NCBI GenBank assembly: GCA_903881085.1
Contig: CAIRSA010000495.1
Location: forward strand, 1-64,000
Length of the DNA: 64,000 bases
From: an uncultured Acidobacteriia bacterium
GTDB lineage: Bacteria; Acidobacteriota; Terriglobia; Bryobacterales; Bryobacteraceae
Reading direction: 5' to 3'
Below are positions 7,948 to 16,874 of the stretch, in pieces (positions within the stretch are counted from its first letter, which is position 1; the number at the start of each line of letters is the position of its first letter). The notes beneath the pieces were generated by a model. The model made no database searches and was not told the DNA's origin. It worked only from the letters and a program-made list of their open reading frames with translations. Made by a program: the position numbers and the translations under genes.

Positions 7948-9798
7948 TTGTTTAAGATCCTGATTATCCTAATAGCGGCGCAGGCCGCGTCCGCGCAGAC
8001 GGCGACGTTTAAAGCAAACAACTATGCCACGAATTGCAATGGCTCGGCGGTTCTTTATACCGGAGATTTCGATGGCGACGGAAAGTTGGATCTTGCGCTG
8101 CAGTGCGACTCAACCATCTCCATCATGTTTGGAAATGGCAACGGGACGTTGCAGTCGGCCCGGGCGTCATATACGATTCCGAACCGGCCCTCGCCACCAG
8201 CCGGAGAAGTGATCATCGCGGCGGACTTCAATCATGACGGGAAAACAGATTTGGGAATTCAAGAGATCACGGCCAACGGTGTTATCTTTCAGGTGCTGCT
8301 CTCCAATGGCGATGGAACGTTCAAGGCACCAGTTACTTCGCAAGTGATTGCGGATCCCAAGGCTCCGGTTGGAGTGGACTTCGCAGCGGATCTGAATGGC
8401 GACGGCTCGGCGGACTTGATTCTGCATGCTGGAACTTCAACCGCCATTATGCTAGCGACTGGGGGTGGTTCGTTCAGCGCGCCGGCAACGGCGGGGTTGC
8501 AGGGATACGCACCAATGGCGGTGACCGATCTTTCCGGCGATGGGATTCCGGACATCCTGGTTGCGGACACAAGTGGAAACCACATCATTATTTACAACAA
8601 GGGAGATGGCACATTTCCGGGATACGGTGGCGCCTTCAGCCTGGCAACCACAAGCAAGCCCAATTACGTGTTTGCCGACTTTAATGGTGATGGCCTAAAG
8701 GACATAGCCGCGATAGCCAGCACCACTGCCTGCACGACCGGATGTATTCACGTCGTACTGTCGTCGGGCAATGGCGGTTATCAGCCTCCGGTCAAGACAA
8801 CGGCCAGAAGCACGGTCGCGGCTGCCGGAGACTTTAATGACGACGGGCGGAGCGACGTTGTTCAGAATGCTCCCGATATTGGCGCGCTGGCTGTGCTGTT
8901 CGCCAATGCCGATGGCTCAATGAAGCCTTCGGGCCTGGTGGATGTGGGCGGTGCACCTTCCAGCCTTTTCACTGCCGATTTGAATGGAGATGGCAGGCCT
9001 GACGTCATTTCGATCCATCAGCTTCCGAACCAGAATCCGGTGATCTCGCTTTTTCTGAATACAACCACCGGCTCTCCGCGGGTAAAGAGTATTCTGAATG
9101 GAGCCTCGTTTTTAGCAACGCAGCAGATTGCCGCAGGATCGTTGATCAGCCTGTTTGGCAATGGACTCGCCTCGGGAGCTAATGCGCAAGCGTCAACCGT
9201 GCCGCTGCCGCTCTCGCTGGGCGGGACTTCCGTGACGGTTAATAATCTTCCTGCTCCGCTGGTGTTTGTTTCCGCCGGGCAGATCAATGCACAAGTACCA
9301 TGGAAGGTACAAGCGGGCAAAGCCACAGTGGCGGTGACAGTGAACGGCACGCTGCTGCCGCCTTTCAGTGTTATCGTTTCACCTTTTTCACCGGCGATCT
9401 TTGCACTTCAATCAGGGGTTGGGACAGGCATCATAATCAATCAGGACGGAACGCTCGCAGCCGGTAGTGGATCGGTTCCCGGCATTGCAACACGGCCATC
9501 GAAATTCGGCGAGGTGGTTTTTATACTGGCCACGGGCCTGGGCGCGGTGGATCTGGGAATTGCGGACGGCGCGGATTCAACGGACGCACTGCGCTACACG
9601 GCAACCAAACCGCGGGTAACAATTGGCGGCGCTTCGGCGCAGGTGCTCTTCTATGGTTTGAGCCCACAGTTTGTGGGTGTGAATCAGTTGAATGTGATTG
9701 TTCCCGATGGGATCGACATAGGGAATGTTCCCGTTCAGATCAGCATCGGCGGCGTCACAAGCACGGATAAAGTGACGATGGCGGTGGCAAAACCGTAG
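7948..9798 (+). CDS. Exported FG-GAP/VCBS repeat protein with TIGR03437 C-terminus
   Basis: About 616 residues. The start is probably TTG 7948, eight bases after AAGGAG, giving a compact signal peptide FKILIILIAAQAASAQ; TTG 7927 is the alternative and adds seven residues but has its AGGAG directly against it. At least seven calcium-loop repeats follow, such as DFDGDGKLDL, DFNHDGKTDL, DLNGDGSADL and DLNGDGRPDV, which should fold as an integrin-like beta-propeller outside the cytoplasm. The last 230 residues (from ILNGASFLATQQIAAGSLISL) are the TIGR03437-type domain common in Solibacter exported proteins. Its function is unknown; adhesion or surface display is a guess. Standing alone after a repeat-rich gap, it is probably a single transcription unit. 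Confidence 0.88.
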   Translation: MFKILIILIAAQAASAQTATFKANNYATNCNGSAVLYTGDFDGDGKLDLALQCDSTISIMFGNGNGTLQSARASYTIPNRPSPPAGEVIIAADFNHDGKTDLGIQEITANGVIFQVLLSNGDGTFKAPVTSQVIADPKAPVGVDFAADLNGDGSADLILHAGTSTAIMLATGGGSFSAPATAGLQGYAPMAVTDLSGDGIPDILVADTSGNHIIIYNKGDGTFPGYGGAFSLATTSKPNYVFADFNGDGLKDIAAIASTTACTTGCIHVVLSSGNGGYQPPVKTTARSTVAAAGDFNDDGRSDVVQNAPDIGALAVLFANADGSMKPSGLVDVGGAPSSLFTADLNGDGRPDVISIHQLPNQNPVISLFLNTTTGSPRVKSILNGASFLATQQIAAGSLISLFGNGLASGANAQASTVPLPLSLGGTSVTVNNLPAPLVFVSAGQINAQVPWKVQAGKATVAVTVNGTLLPPFSVIVSPFSPAIFALQSGVGTGIIINQDGTLAAGSGSVPGIATRPSKFGEVVFILATGLGAVDLGIADGADSTDALRYTATKPRVTIGGASAQVLFYGLSPQFVGVNQLNVIVPDGIDIGNVPVQISIGGVTSTDKVTMAVAKP

Positions 9799-9869
9799 GT
9801 GTTGCGATTTGCCGGGCTTGACTCTGGCGGAATTCGGCCCATACAATAGAAGTGTTACAAGGAGGCCCT

Positions 9870-10046
9870 ATGCTGCGTTCTATTGGACTCCCTGAGTTGC
9901 TCGTAATTTTGGGTGTTGCCGTGTTGATGTTTGGCGGCAAGAAAATTCCCGAAGTGGCGAAAGGCCTGGGAGAAGGTATTCGGAATTTCAAGAATGCTTT
10001 GAAAGCTGAGAACGAAGAAAAGCCGGAAGAGAAGAAGCAGGCTTAA
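9870..10046 (+). CDS. tatA: Twin-arginine translocase subunit TatA
   Basis: 58-residue TatA/E-type protein. It has one N-terminal membrane helix (IGLPELLVILGVAVLMFG), the hinge GGKKIPEVAKGLGEGIRNF typical of TatA, and a charged Glu/Lys tail. ATG 9870 is preceded by AAGGAGG at 9859-9865, which makes it a better start than the upstream frame extension. TatB and TatC are not nearby. Client proteins in this window with twin-arginine leaders include the oxidoreductase at 48796 and the DUF1552 protein at 53532. Confidence 0.93.
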   Translation: MLRSIGLPELLVILGVAVLMFGGKKIPEVAKGLGEGIRNFKNALKAENEEKPEEKKQA

Positions 10047-10102
10047 GGCTTCCTCGCGCCGCATCGCAATTTGAGCGGCCTCTTGAAGGTTTTCCAACAA
10101 CA

Positions 10103-10140
10103 AACCCCGCTGCCTGGACAGGCAAGCGGGGTTTTCTTTT
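10103..10140. terminator. Bidirectional intrinsic terminator between tatA and the HU gene
   Basis: AACCCCGCT pairs with AGCGGGGTT, with an inner GCC/GGC pair, and the plus strand continues TTTTCTTTT. The minus strand continues with TTTG and further Ts. It sits between two convergent genes and can serve both. Confidence 0.85.
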
Positions 10141-10158
10141 CCAGCTGAAGCTCTAAGA

Positions 10159-10470
10159 CTATGCTTTCGCCTTTTTCGGCGGAACGATTGCGTCTTTCAC
10201 TGCCTTAGCCACGCGGAACTTGACCACTTTCTTGGCAGGGATCTTGATCGCTGCGCCGGTCGCGGGGTTGCGGCCCATGCGGGCTTTGCGTTCCACACGC
10301 ACCAGGCGGCCGACGCCGGGCAATACGAACACGCCGTTCTTTTTCGTCTCACGCACAGCTACGGATGCGAAGGTTTCGAGGAAGGTCTTCGCGATCTTGT
10401 TGCTCGTCTCGGTAGCTGCTGCCAGTTCCTTGATCAACTGGGTTTGTGTCATTCGAGTTGCTGTTGCCAT
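10159..10470 (-). CDS. HU/IHF family DNA-binding protein
   Basis: 103-residue nucleoid protein. The family order is clear: a helical N-terminus with TQTQLIKELAAATETSNK, the beta-arm block with GRNPATGAAIKIPAKK (the HU signature, about residues 70-85) and VVKFRVAKAVKDAI after it. The basic tail PPKKAKA is a short extension. The start has AAGGAG seven bases upstream of ATG. HU proteins bend and compact DNA as dimers. The 220-base upstream region is AT-rich for this genome and is likely a strong promoter region, though I could not fix -35 and -10 boxes. Confidence 0.95.
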   Translation of the reverse strand: MATATRMTQTQLIKELAAATETSNKIAKTFLETFASVAVRETKKNGVFVLPGVGRLVRVERKARMGRNPATGAAIKIPAKKVVKFRVAKAVKDAIVPPKKAKA

Positions 10471-10690
10471 AATATACTCCTTGTGTTTCTTATATTCCGT
10501 TTGAACACGATCAAAACAATTTCAATGAGGAATGTTTTAGAAAAGTGTCGTTAGCTGTCTAATCATAAGGTACAGTTGAGGCCGATGTAAAGAGAAAAAA
10601 AGCAAAAAAACGCGTGTTTCTTGGGTTTTTTCCGGTTTGGAACGTTGCGAGGCCTGCTTTTACTGGTTTTAGACCGCTTCTTACACAACC

Positions 10691-13264
10691 CTACTCCCCG
10701 CGCAGCACTTCCAGAGGCTTCTGGCGCAGTATGCGACTGCTGGCAAGCCAGCCTGTACCTGCGGCAATCAGTGCCGTGAGAACGATGGCGGCGAGATTCG
10801 GAATGACATCAAATCGGAACTCGGAATCAAGCAGGCGCTTCAGCAGCAACCAGGAGAACAGGCTGGCCAGAATACTGCCCATGAGCCCGGAAACAGCGCC
10901 CAGAATGAGAAATTCCACGAGGAAGATGGACGAGACGCGACGACGAGTCGCGCCGATCGTCTTGAGGATCACCACCTCGCGGATGCGGCGGAATCGCGTT
11001 CCGGCAATGCTGGAGGCCAGGATAATAGCGCCAGCAAAGATCGCAAAGGCACTGATGAAGCGTACGACAATTGCGATCTGGTCCACCACTTCCTGAACGC
11101 GGTCGAGCACATCCGCAATGTTGATGACTGTAACAGCCGGGAACTGTGCGTAGAACGCGCGTTGCATCGCGGCGATCTGCCCGGCCTCCATTCGCACTCC
11201 GCAAAAATAGAGTACGGGCACGCCCTCAAACACGCCAGGCGTGAAGATGAACTCAAAGGCCATCCCTGCGCGCACGGTTTCCGTGCGATAGATGGCAGCC
11301 ACGGGTGTGGCGACCTTGCGTCCGCCCACACTCCATTCCAAGCGGGCACCCGGCTCGATGCCAAGGATCTTCGCCGCATCTTCAGAGACGGCCACTTGCG
11401 GAGCAGTCTTGTCGAAGGTCTGCCACCATGCGCCTTTGATGATGTCAGTATGTTCCGGCACCGTGGCGGACCAGCGCGCAGATCGCGCCTGGCGGAAGCG
11501 GCGTCCGGGTCCCTCTTTGAATTTGTCTTCCACCAGTTCGCCGTTGACCGCGATCAGCTTGGCATTCGAAGCAGGCAGCACTTCAGGCTTGCCTTGCATG
11601 CCCTTGGCGTTTTGTAAGGCCACAAGAATCGCGGGTGCCTCATGCTCGGTGATATTGATGAGAAACACATTGGGCATGGATGGCGGAGCGCTGCGGGCGA
11701 TCTGCGCAAGGACGGAATGCTGCACCAGATACACCGTCAGTGTGAACATGACACCGAGTCCGAGCGAAACCAGCACGGCTTCGGCTTGATTACCGGGCCG
11801 GTACAGATTCGAAATACCGTGGCGGATCGTTGAAGGCAGGGCTACTTTGAATACTCGCACCAGAAGGCGCAACACCCGCAGCAACAGCCAAGCAAATGCC
11901 GAGAGGGCGAGGATGGCAACAACCAGTCCGCCGACGAAGTAGCCGCCGACGCGATAGGCATCGTCTGAATTCCGTCCGGTCAAGCCCATCACCAGCCACG
12001 TAGCGATACCGCCCAGACCTAATAAAATCAATAATCCTGCGACTGCGGGAGCAAACATTCCGCGGATGCGCTCCATGCCGCGCGGTTTCGATTCTTCCAT
12101 TTCGCGGCGTAGAATCAGATTCGGTTTAATGCGGCGAATCCCCAAAAGTGGCGGTAACGTAAACAACATGGTGGAGAGGCCGCCCACCAACAGGCCTTCG
12201 ACGATAGACTGCCAGTGGAAGTGAAACTCCGGGTGGACGGGAAAGAATTTGGCGATGAGCAGGGGGAACGCCTGTTCTACAATGAGCCCGAGAATCAGGC
12301 CGGCCACGCTGCCAGCCATGGCCAGCATCAGGGCCTGTAGAGAATAGATGCGGATGATCTGCCAGCTGCGGCCGCCGATGGACTTCATCACGGCGATAGA
12401 ATCCATCTTCTGCTGCAAGTGAGAATGGATGGCCGTGGAAACGCCGATCGCACCGACGATCATGGCGATCAGGCTAACCAGACTAAGGAACATGGTGGCG
12501 CGGTCGAGTCCGCGCGTGATCAGTGGATGGGTCTCTGTAAAGTCCGCAATCACCGCATCTGGAAACGCCTGCTTCAGTTCGGCGCGGATGCTTTCCACGT
12601 TGCGAATTTCCGGCGGAAGCTTGAACAGGAACCGCTGCGCGGAGCGGCTGCCGGGGCGCAACAGGCCGGAACGAATCAGCGCGTCGCGAGACAGCAAGAT
12701 GCGCGGACCAACGTTCAAGCTGCCCGCCATGCGATCGGGCTCGGAGACGACGGTTCCCACGATGCGATATTCCTGGCCACCGAGTTTTACTGCATCGCCA
12801 ACATTCACCTGTAGCCGCGGAAGCAGATCCTCCGACACGGCGACGGCGTCGTCACGCAGTTGGTCGCTGAGCGTTGCTGCCGGGCTCAATTCCACTTTGC
12901 CGTAGAAGGGATAGAGGCCGGGTTCCACGGCCTTGACGGAAACCAGGACGGGATCGGGCGATTGCGAAGACGACATCATAGATACGGTTTCCGTGATCCA
13001 TGTGCGCTGCACCCCACGCGCCTGGAGGGAATCGAAAAGCGCGCTTTGATCCTTGTTCTGCATCTCAAAGACGCGAACGGAAAGATCGCCGGCCATGAGG
13101 GTGCGCGCGTCCTTCAACAGCATGTCGCGAAATCCGCGGCTGAATCCGCGGACGCCGGTAAGTGCGCCGACTCCTGCGGCAACGGCAAGAATTACGAAGA
13201 CGAATTTTGCCGACGATGCGCGCGATTCGCGCCAGGCGATCTTGAATGCCGTGTTATTGGTCAC
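10691..13264 (-). CDS. ABC transporter permease, FtsX/YbbP type
   Basis: 857 residues with the two-FtsX layout of YbbP-like permeases. An N-terminal helix (FVFVILAVAAGVGALTG) is followed by a large periplasmic domain (about 50-240), three helices around 255-390, helices near 410-510, a second periplasmic domain (about 520-720), and three C-terminal helices after 740. The segment RIREVVILKTIGATRRRVSSIF is the cytosolic loop typical of FtsX domains. Such transporters act with an ATPase of the LolD/YbbA group on lipids or lipoproteins or as mechanotransmitters, not classical importers. It overlaps the ATPase gene upstream by 11 bases, and the neighbouring TesA-like gene matches the ybbA-ybbP-tesA arrangement. 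Confidence 0.9.
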   Translation of the reverse strand: MTNNTAFKIAWRESRASSAKFVFVILAVAAGVGALTGVRGFSRGFRDMLLKDARTLMAGDLSVRVFEMQNKDQSALFDSLQARGVQRTWITETVSMMSSSQSPDPVLVSVKAVEPGLYPFYGKVELSPAATLSDQLRDDAVAVSEDLLPRLQVNVGDAVKLGGQEYRIVGTVVSEPDRMAGSLNVGPRILLSRDALIRSGLLRPGSRSAQRFLFKLPPEIRNVESIRAELKQAFPDAVIADFTETHPLITRGLDRATMFLSLVSLIAMIVGAIGVSTAIHSHLQQKMDSIAVMKSIGGRSWQIIRIYSLQALMLAMAGSVAGLILGLIVEQAFPLLIAKFFPVHPEFHFHWQSIVEGLLVGGLSTMLFTLPPLLGIRRIKPNLILRREMEESKPRGMERIRGMFAPAVAGLLILLGLGGIATWLVMGLTGRNSDDAYRVGGYFVGGLVVAILALSAFAWLLLRVLRLLVRVFKVALPSTIRHGISNLYRPGNQAEAVLVSLGLGVMFTLTVYLVQHSVLAQIARSAPPSMPNVFLINITEHEAPAILVALQNAKGMQGKPEVLPASNAKLIAVNGELVEDKFKEGPGRRFRQARSARWSATVPEHTDIIKGAWWQTFDKTAPQVAVSEDAAKILGIEPGARLEWSVGGRKVATPVAAIYRTETVRAGMAFEFIFTPGVFEGVPVLYFCGVRMEAGQIAAMQRAFYAQFPAVTVINIADVLDRVQEVVDQIAIVVRFISAFAIFAGAIILASSIAGTRFRRIREVVILKTIGATRRRVSSIFLVEFLILGAVSGLMGSILASLFSWLLLKRLLDSEFRFDVIPNLAAIVLTALIAAGTGWLASSRILRQKPLEVLRGE

Positions 13265-13922
13265 TCACGATGGCTCCGTCATGAAGTGTGATGATGCGGT
13301 CAGCGTGGGCGGCGAGTTCGCGGTCGTGCGTCACCAATACCAGAGTCGTTTTTTCGCGACGGTTCAGTTGGATGAGGAGATCGAGAACGAGTTTCCCGTT
13401 GGCGCTATCCAGGTTGCCAGTTGGTTCATCGGCCATCAGAATAGGCGGCCGCAGCATGAAGGCGCGGGCCAGTGCCACACGCTGCTGTTCTCCGCCGGAA
13501 AGCTGGATGGGGTAGTGATCGCGGCGGTCGCTCAAGCCAACGCTATCGAGCAATTCTTTGGCGCGATCGGGATTGGCCGAGCGATCGCCCGCCAATTCCA
13601 TCGGCAGCAGCACGTTTTCCAGTGCGGTTAATGTTGGGATCAGTTGATAGGACTGAAAGACGAAGCCGATCTTGCGCCCGCGTAGCAGCGCCAGGCGGTC
13701 CTCGTCTAGTCCGGTGATATCTTCGCCATCGAGCTTGATGCTGCCGCTGGTGGCGGAATCGAGCCCTGCGAGGAGGCCGAGCAGAGTGCTCTTACCGCTG
13801 CCTGAGGGTCCCATGATGGCGACGAACTGTCCGGCGGGCACGGAAAAATCAATGCCGCGCAGGATTTCCACGCGGTGAGTAGCGGTTTCGATCGTCTTGG
13901 TGAGTGAGGTGACCTGAATCAT
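13254..13922 (-). CDS. ABC transporter ATP-binding protein, YbbA/LolD type
   Basis: 222-residue ATPase that powers the adjacent permease. Walker A is GPSGSGKSTLL (about 39-49), the Q-loop lies in VFQSYQL, the signature is LSGGEQQRVALARAF, Walker B is ILMADEPTGNLD and the H-loop is LVTHD. The spacing fits the MacB/LolD/YbbA subgroup. It is the first gene of the ABC operon and overlaps the permease. Only 29 bases separate its start from the divergent TesA-like gene, so any divergent promoters must be very compact or reach into the coding sequence. Confidence 0.95.
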   Translation of the reverse strand: MIQVTSLTKTIETATHRVEILRGIDFSVPAGQFVAIMGPSGSGKSTLLGLLAGLDSATSGSIKLDGEDITGLDEDRLALLRGRKIGFVFQSYQLIPTLTALENVLLPMELAGDRSANPDRAKELLDSVGLSDRRDHYPIQLSGGEQQRVALARAFMLRPPILMADEPTGNLDSANGKLVLDLLIQLNRREKTTLVLVTHDRELAAHADRIITLHDGAIVSDQ

Positions 13923-13951
13923 GAGGGCGACTAAGCTTATTATGGCATTGA

Positions 13952-14620
13952 GTGGGAAAATTCTATCTGTTTATACTGACGCTGCTTTTTGCGAGCGGTT
14001 GCAAGAAATCTGACGAGCCGTTGCCGGCGCGAGTGGAAGCGCCGAAACCTGTGGTTGCCGAGGTTGCGGATCCGCGTCCTGTGGTGGTCGCCTTCGGCGA
14101 TAGCCTCTCCGCGGGGTACGGCGCGGAACCGGGCAAGAGCTATCCCGATTTTCTGCAAAAGGAGATTGACCGGGCTGGCCTGAAGTATCACGTGGTGAAT
14201 GAAGGGATCAGTGGCGACACCACTTCAGGCGGGGTGGAGCGGCTGGATCGCGTGATTGGCATGAAGCCGGTGCTGGTGATCTTGGAGTTGGGCGGGAACG
14301 ACGGCCTGCGCGGCCTGCCGCTCACCGTGACGCGCACGAACATGGAGCGGATGGTTTCCGCACTGCGCGGGGCAGGCACGAAGGTAGTGATGGCGGGGAT
14401 GACGTTACCGCCCAACTACGGGGATGATTACGTCCGCGGATTTGAGAAAATATATGTGGAGATCGCGGCCAAGAACAAACTGACGCGCATACCTTTCCTG
14501 CTTCAGGGCGTGGCGACGGATTCGGCGCTTATGCAGCGCGATGGGATCCATCCGACAGCTGAAGGAAATGAGAAGGTGGCGGCGCTGGTGATGAAATATG
14601 TGCGGCCGCTGTTGAAGTAA
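13952..14620 (+). CDS. TesA-like SGNH esterase/lysophospholipase lipoprotein
   Basis: 222 residues from GTG 13952. The short hydrophobic leader ends LLFASGC, a probable lipobox with Cys17, so it is likely lipid-anchored. All SGNH blocks are present: GDSLSAGYG (Ser nucleophile), the Gly of EGISGDTTSGG, the Asn of LGGNDGLRGLP, and the catalytic pair in DGIHPTAEGN. This matches bacterial TesA/arylesterases, which hydrolyse acyl esters, thioesters or lysophospholipids in the envelope. Its place beside a YbbA/YbbP-type transporter is the classical arrangement, although here it is divergent. No clear Shine-Dalgarno sequence precedes the GTG. Confidence 0.9.
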   Translation: MGKFYLFILTLLFASGCKKSDEPLPARVEAPKPVVAEVADPRPVVVAFGDSLSAGYGAEPGKSYPDFLQKEIDRAGLKYHVVNEGISGDTTSGGVERLDRVIGMKPVLVILELGGNDGLRGLPLTVTRTNMERMVSALRGAGTKVVMAGMTLPPNYGDDYVRGFEKIYVEIAAKNKLTRIPFLLQGVATDSALMQRDGIHPTAEGNEKVAALVMKYVRPLLK

Positions 14621-14627
14621 CTAAACT

Positions 14628-15995
14628 ATGACTCGATTGCTTTCAATATTGGTTTTTTCGTTTCCCCTGATGGCGCAGCAGCCCCTGCGGATCGCCACGT
14701 TTCAAGCCGACGTGACTCCGCCGCTGGGCGCGCCGCTCTGTTGCGACGGAGGCGTGAAGCCCGCGGCGAAAATCGACGACAAGCTGTCGGCGCGGGGGGT
14801 GATCATTTTCGGAGCAGGCAAGCCGATTGTCATGACCGCCGTCGATTGGGTCGGCATCGCTGCCCAAGGCTGGGAGGAGTGGCGACGCCAGATCGCACTG
14901 GCGGCTGGCACGGACATGGACCACGTGACGGTGAACACCCTGCACCAGCACGATGCGCCGGAGTACGATCCGGCGGCGAACAAACTGCTCGGACCTGTGG
15001 GTCTGGGCGGCAAGCTCTATCATGAAGCGTTCGCTGCGCAAGCGATTGCGAAGGTGACTGCGGCAATTCGCAAGGCCGTGGCAAAGCCGGTGGAGATCAC
15101 CAACATCGGGCTGGGCAAGGCGATGGTTGAGAAAGTAGCGTCGAATCGCAGAATCCTCGGGCCGGATGGAAAAGTGAAGGTCATGCGGTTGAGTTCGTCA
15201 AAGATCCCCGAAGCGATCGCCGCACCAGAAGGAACGATTGACCCTTACATCCGTGTCATCAGCTTCTGGAACAAGGGTAAGGCGATCGCCATGATCTCTT
15301 ACTATGCGACGCATCCGCAGAGCCACTACGGCAAGGGGGCGGTGAGCGCGGATTTCGTTGGAATGGCGCGCGCGATGCATGAAAACGAACATCCGGACAT
15401 CGTGCACATCCATTTCAACGGCGCGGGCGGCAACGTTGCCGCAGGCAAGTACAATGACGGCTCGCCGGAGAACCGGCCCGTGCTGGCAAAGCGTCTGGCG
15501 CTGGGAATGCAGTCGGCGTTTAACGAAACGCAGTGGTTGCCGATCAAGGCGAGCGAGGTGCACTGGGACTCGCTACCCGTGTCGCTGCCGCCTGCCAAAG
15601 CGTTGCTGGACGAAGCAGCGATCAAACAAAAGATGGGCGACACAAAGGCAGCCGAGCGCGCACGCTTGAGCGCTTCGCATGATCTGAACTGGATGAACAT
15701 GTACCGCGCCGGACGCAAAATTCCGTTGTTCATGCTGACGCTGGGAAATGCGCGAGTGCTCTATATGCCTGGGGAACTGTTTGTGGAATACCAGTTGGCG
15801 GCGCAGAAGATGGCTCCAGACCGCTTTGTCGCCATGGCTGCGTATGGCGACTACAGCCCGGGCTACATCGGCACCAGCATCGCCTATTCGCAGGGCGGCT
15901 ACGAAACTGGCCCTGTTTCGCGCACGGCTCCTGAGGTGGAAAACGTGTTGATGGATGGCATGAAGCAGTTGCTTCAAATGCGGCCAGGCAAGTAG
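14628..15995 (+). CDS. Exported neutral ceramidase N-terminal domain protein
   Basis: 455 residues with a signal peptide (RLLSILVFSFPLMAQQ). The sequence opens like the neutral/alkaline non-lysosomal ceramidase N-terminal domain (PF04734) with FQADVTPPLGAPL. It has the metal-type block VNTLHQHDAPEYD (about residue 105) and FNGAGGNVAAGKYND, which replaces the QGxxGDVSP block of true ceramidases. The C-terminal immunoglobulin-like domain of full ceramidases (about 650-750 residues) is missing. Such short relatives are frequent in Acidobacteria and Planctomycetes and their substrates are not settled. It starts seven bases after the TesA-like gene, so the two are probably co-expressed. Confidence 0.82.
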   Translation: MTRLLSILVFSFPLMAQQPLRIATFQADVTPPLGAPLCCDGGVKPAAKIDDKLSARGVIIFGAGKPIVMTAVDWVGIAAQGWEEWRRQIALAAGTDMDHVTVNTLHQHDAPEYDPAANKLLGPVGLGGKLYHEAFAAQAIAKVTAAIRKAVAKPVEITNIGLGKAMVEKVASNRRILGPDGKVKVMRLSSSKIPEAIAAPEGTIDPYIRVISFWNKGKAIAMISYYATHPQSHYGKGAVSADFVGMARAMHENEHPDIVHIHFNGAGGNVAAGKYNDGSPENRPVLAKRLALGMQSAFNETQWLPIKASEVHWDSLPVSLPPAKALLDEAAIKQKMGDTKAAERARLSASHDLNWMNMYRAGRKIPLFMLTLGNARVLYMPGELFVEYQLAAQKMAPDRFVAMAAYGDYSPGYIGTSIAYSQGGYETGPVSRTAPEVENVLMDGMKQLLQMRPGK

Positions 15996-15999
15996 CTTG

Positions 16000-16872
16000 T
16001 CAGCGCGGAGTAAGCGGATCTGACGCGTTGAACACTGCGATTCGATGATTTGCGAAGACGATGCCGGGCGGGATCTTCACACCGGGCATGTGGCATCGCA
16101 CACAGGAATCGCCGGCGACTTCCTCTTTGTGCTTGGGCGATGCATGACACTTCACGCAGGCGGCATTATAGCCGGCCGTCTTGCGTTCGAGCGGAGCGTG
16201 CGGATCATGACACGTTGTGCAGCTGAGCCGGCCCTTGCTTTCGTTGAAGCAGCGGCTGGCGGCCAGCGTCAGCGGCTGATGGCGGGCGTTCCACGGGTTG
16301 CGCAGGTCGGGCGTATCGTCCGCGGCCGCGGGCATCCGATGACAGCTTCCGCACAGACCGTTCACTTGAACCGACGTCATCCTCGCGGGGTTCACTGGCT
16401 TCGCCGTTGACGGACTCGCCACGTGCGCAGCGGATGGTCCGTGGCAGTCTTCGCAGCGTACACCAAGTTCGGTGGGAACGATGGCTTCCTCTTTCGAAAG
16501 CGTTACCGGGCCTGTGGAATGGCAGGCGAAGCAGCGAAGAATACGGGCCGCGGGATCGAAGATGCGGTAGCGCATACCGGCGGCAGTGGGGTGGCCGGGT
16601 GTGCGGGCGTAGTCCTTGAGTTCGCGGAACCAGCTTTCGCCGTGCTCGAGATAGGTTTCCTGGTCGGCACGGCTGACGAAGGTGATCGCTTGCAGGCCTG
16701 AGCCGAAGGCCCATTCGCCGGGCTGCTCGGGCTTTGACTTCGCTAACGCCGAGGCATGTTCGCTCTTGATTTGCGCTGCGTATTGCGGCGCGTGGCAAGC
16801 TTTGCACGCGGCCGCGCCGGCGTAATCGGACTTCGGCGCCGCGGCCAGCAGCATCACCAGCGGCAGCCACAT
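16000..16872 (-). CDS. Exported seven-haem cytochrome c, c554-like
   Basis: 290 residues when read from ATG 16872, which gives the signal peptide WLPLVMLLAAAP. Seven CxxCH haem sites follow in order: CKACH, CFACH, CEDCH, CGSCH, CTTCH, CVKCH and CVRCH. The spacing and extra histidines suit a cytochrome c554/NapC-like periplasmic electron carrier. The start lies two bases after the stop of the lyase/CE15 gene, so they look co-transcribed. A role linking carbohydrate oxidation to respiration is possible but unproven. A longer reading from 16917 would overlap the upstream gene and spoil the signal peptide. Confidence 0.87.
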   Translation of the reverse strand: MWLPLVMLLAAAPKSDYAGAAACKACHAPQYAAQIKSEHASALAKSKPEQPGEWAFGSGLQAITFVSRADQETYLEHGESWFRELKDYARTPGHPTAAGMRYRIFDPAARILRCFACHSTGPVTLSKEEAIVPTELGVRCEDCHGPSAAHVASPSTAKPVNPARMTSVQVNGLCGSCHRMPAAADDTPDLRNPWNARHQPLTLAASRCFNESKGRLSCTTCHDPHAPLERKTAGYNAACVKCHASPKHKEEVAGDSCVRCHMPGVKIPPGIVFANHRIAVFNASDPLTPR

Positions 16873-16874
16873 CA

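Noticed and set aside
10471..10690. Promoter boxes upstream of the HU gene
   Set aside because: The region is AT-rich and contains TATAAG and TTGATC-like words, but the spacing is not convincing, so no promoter was annotated.
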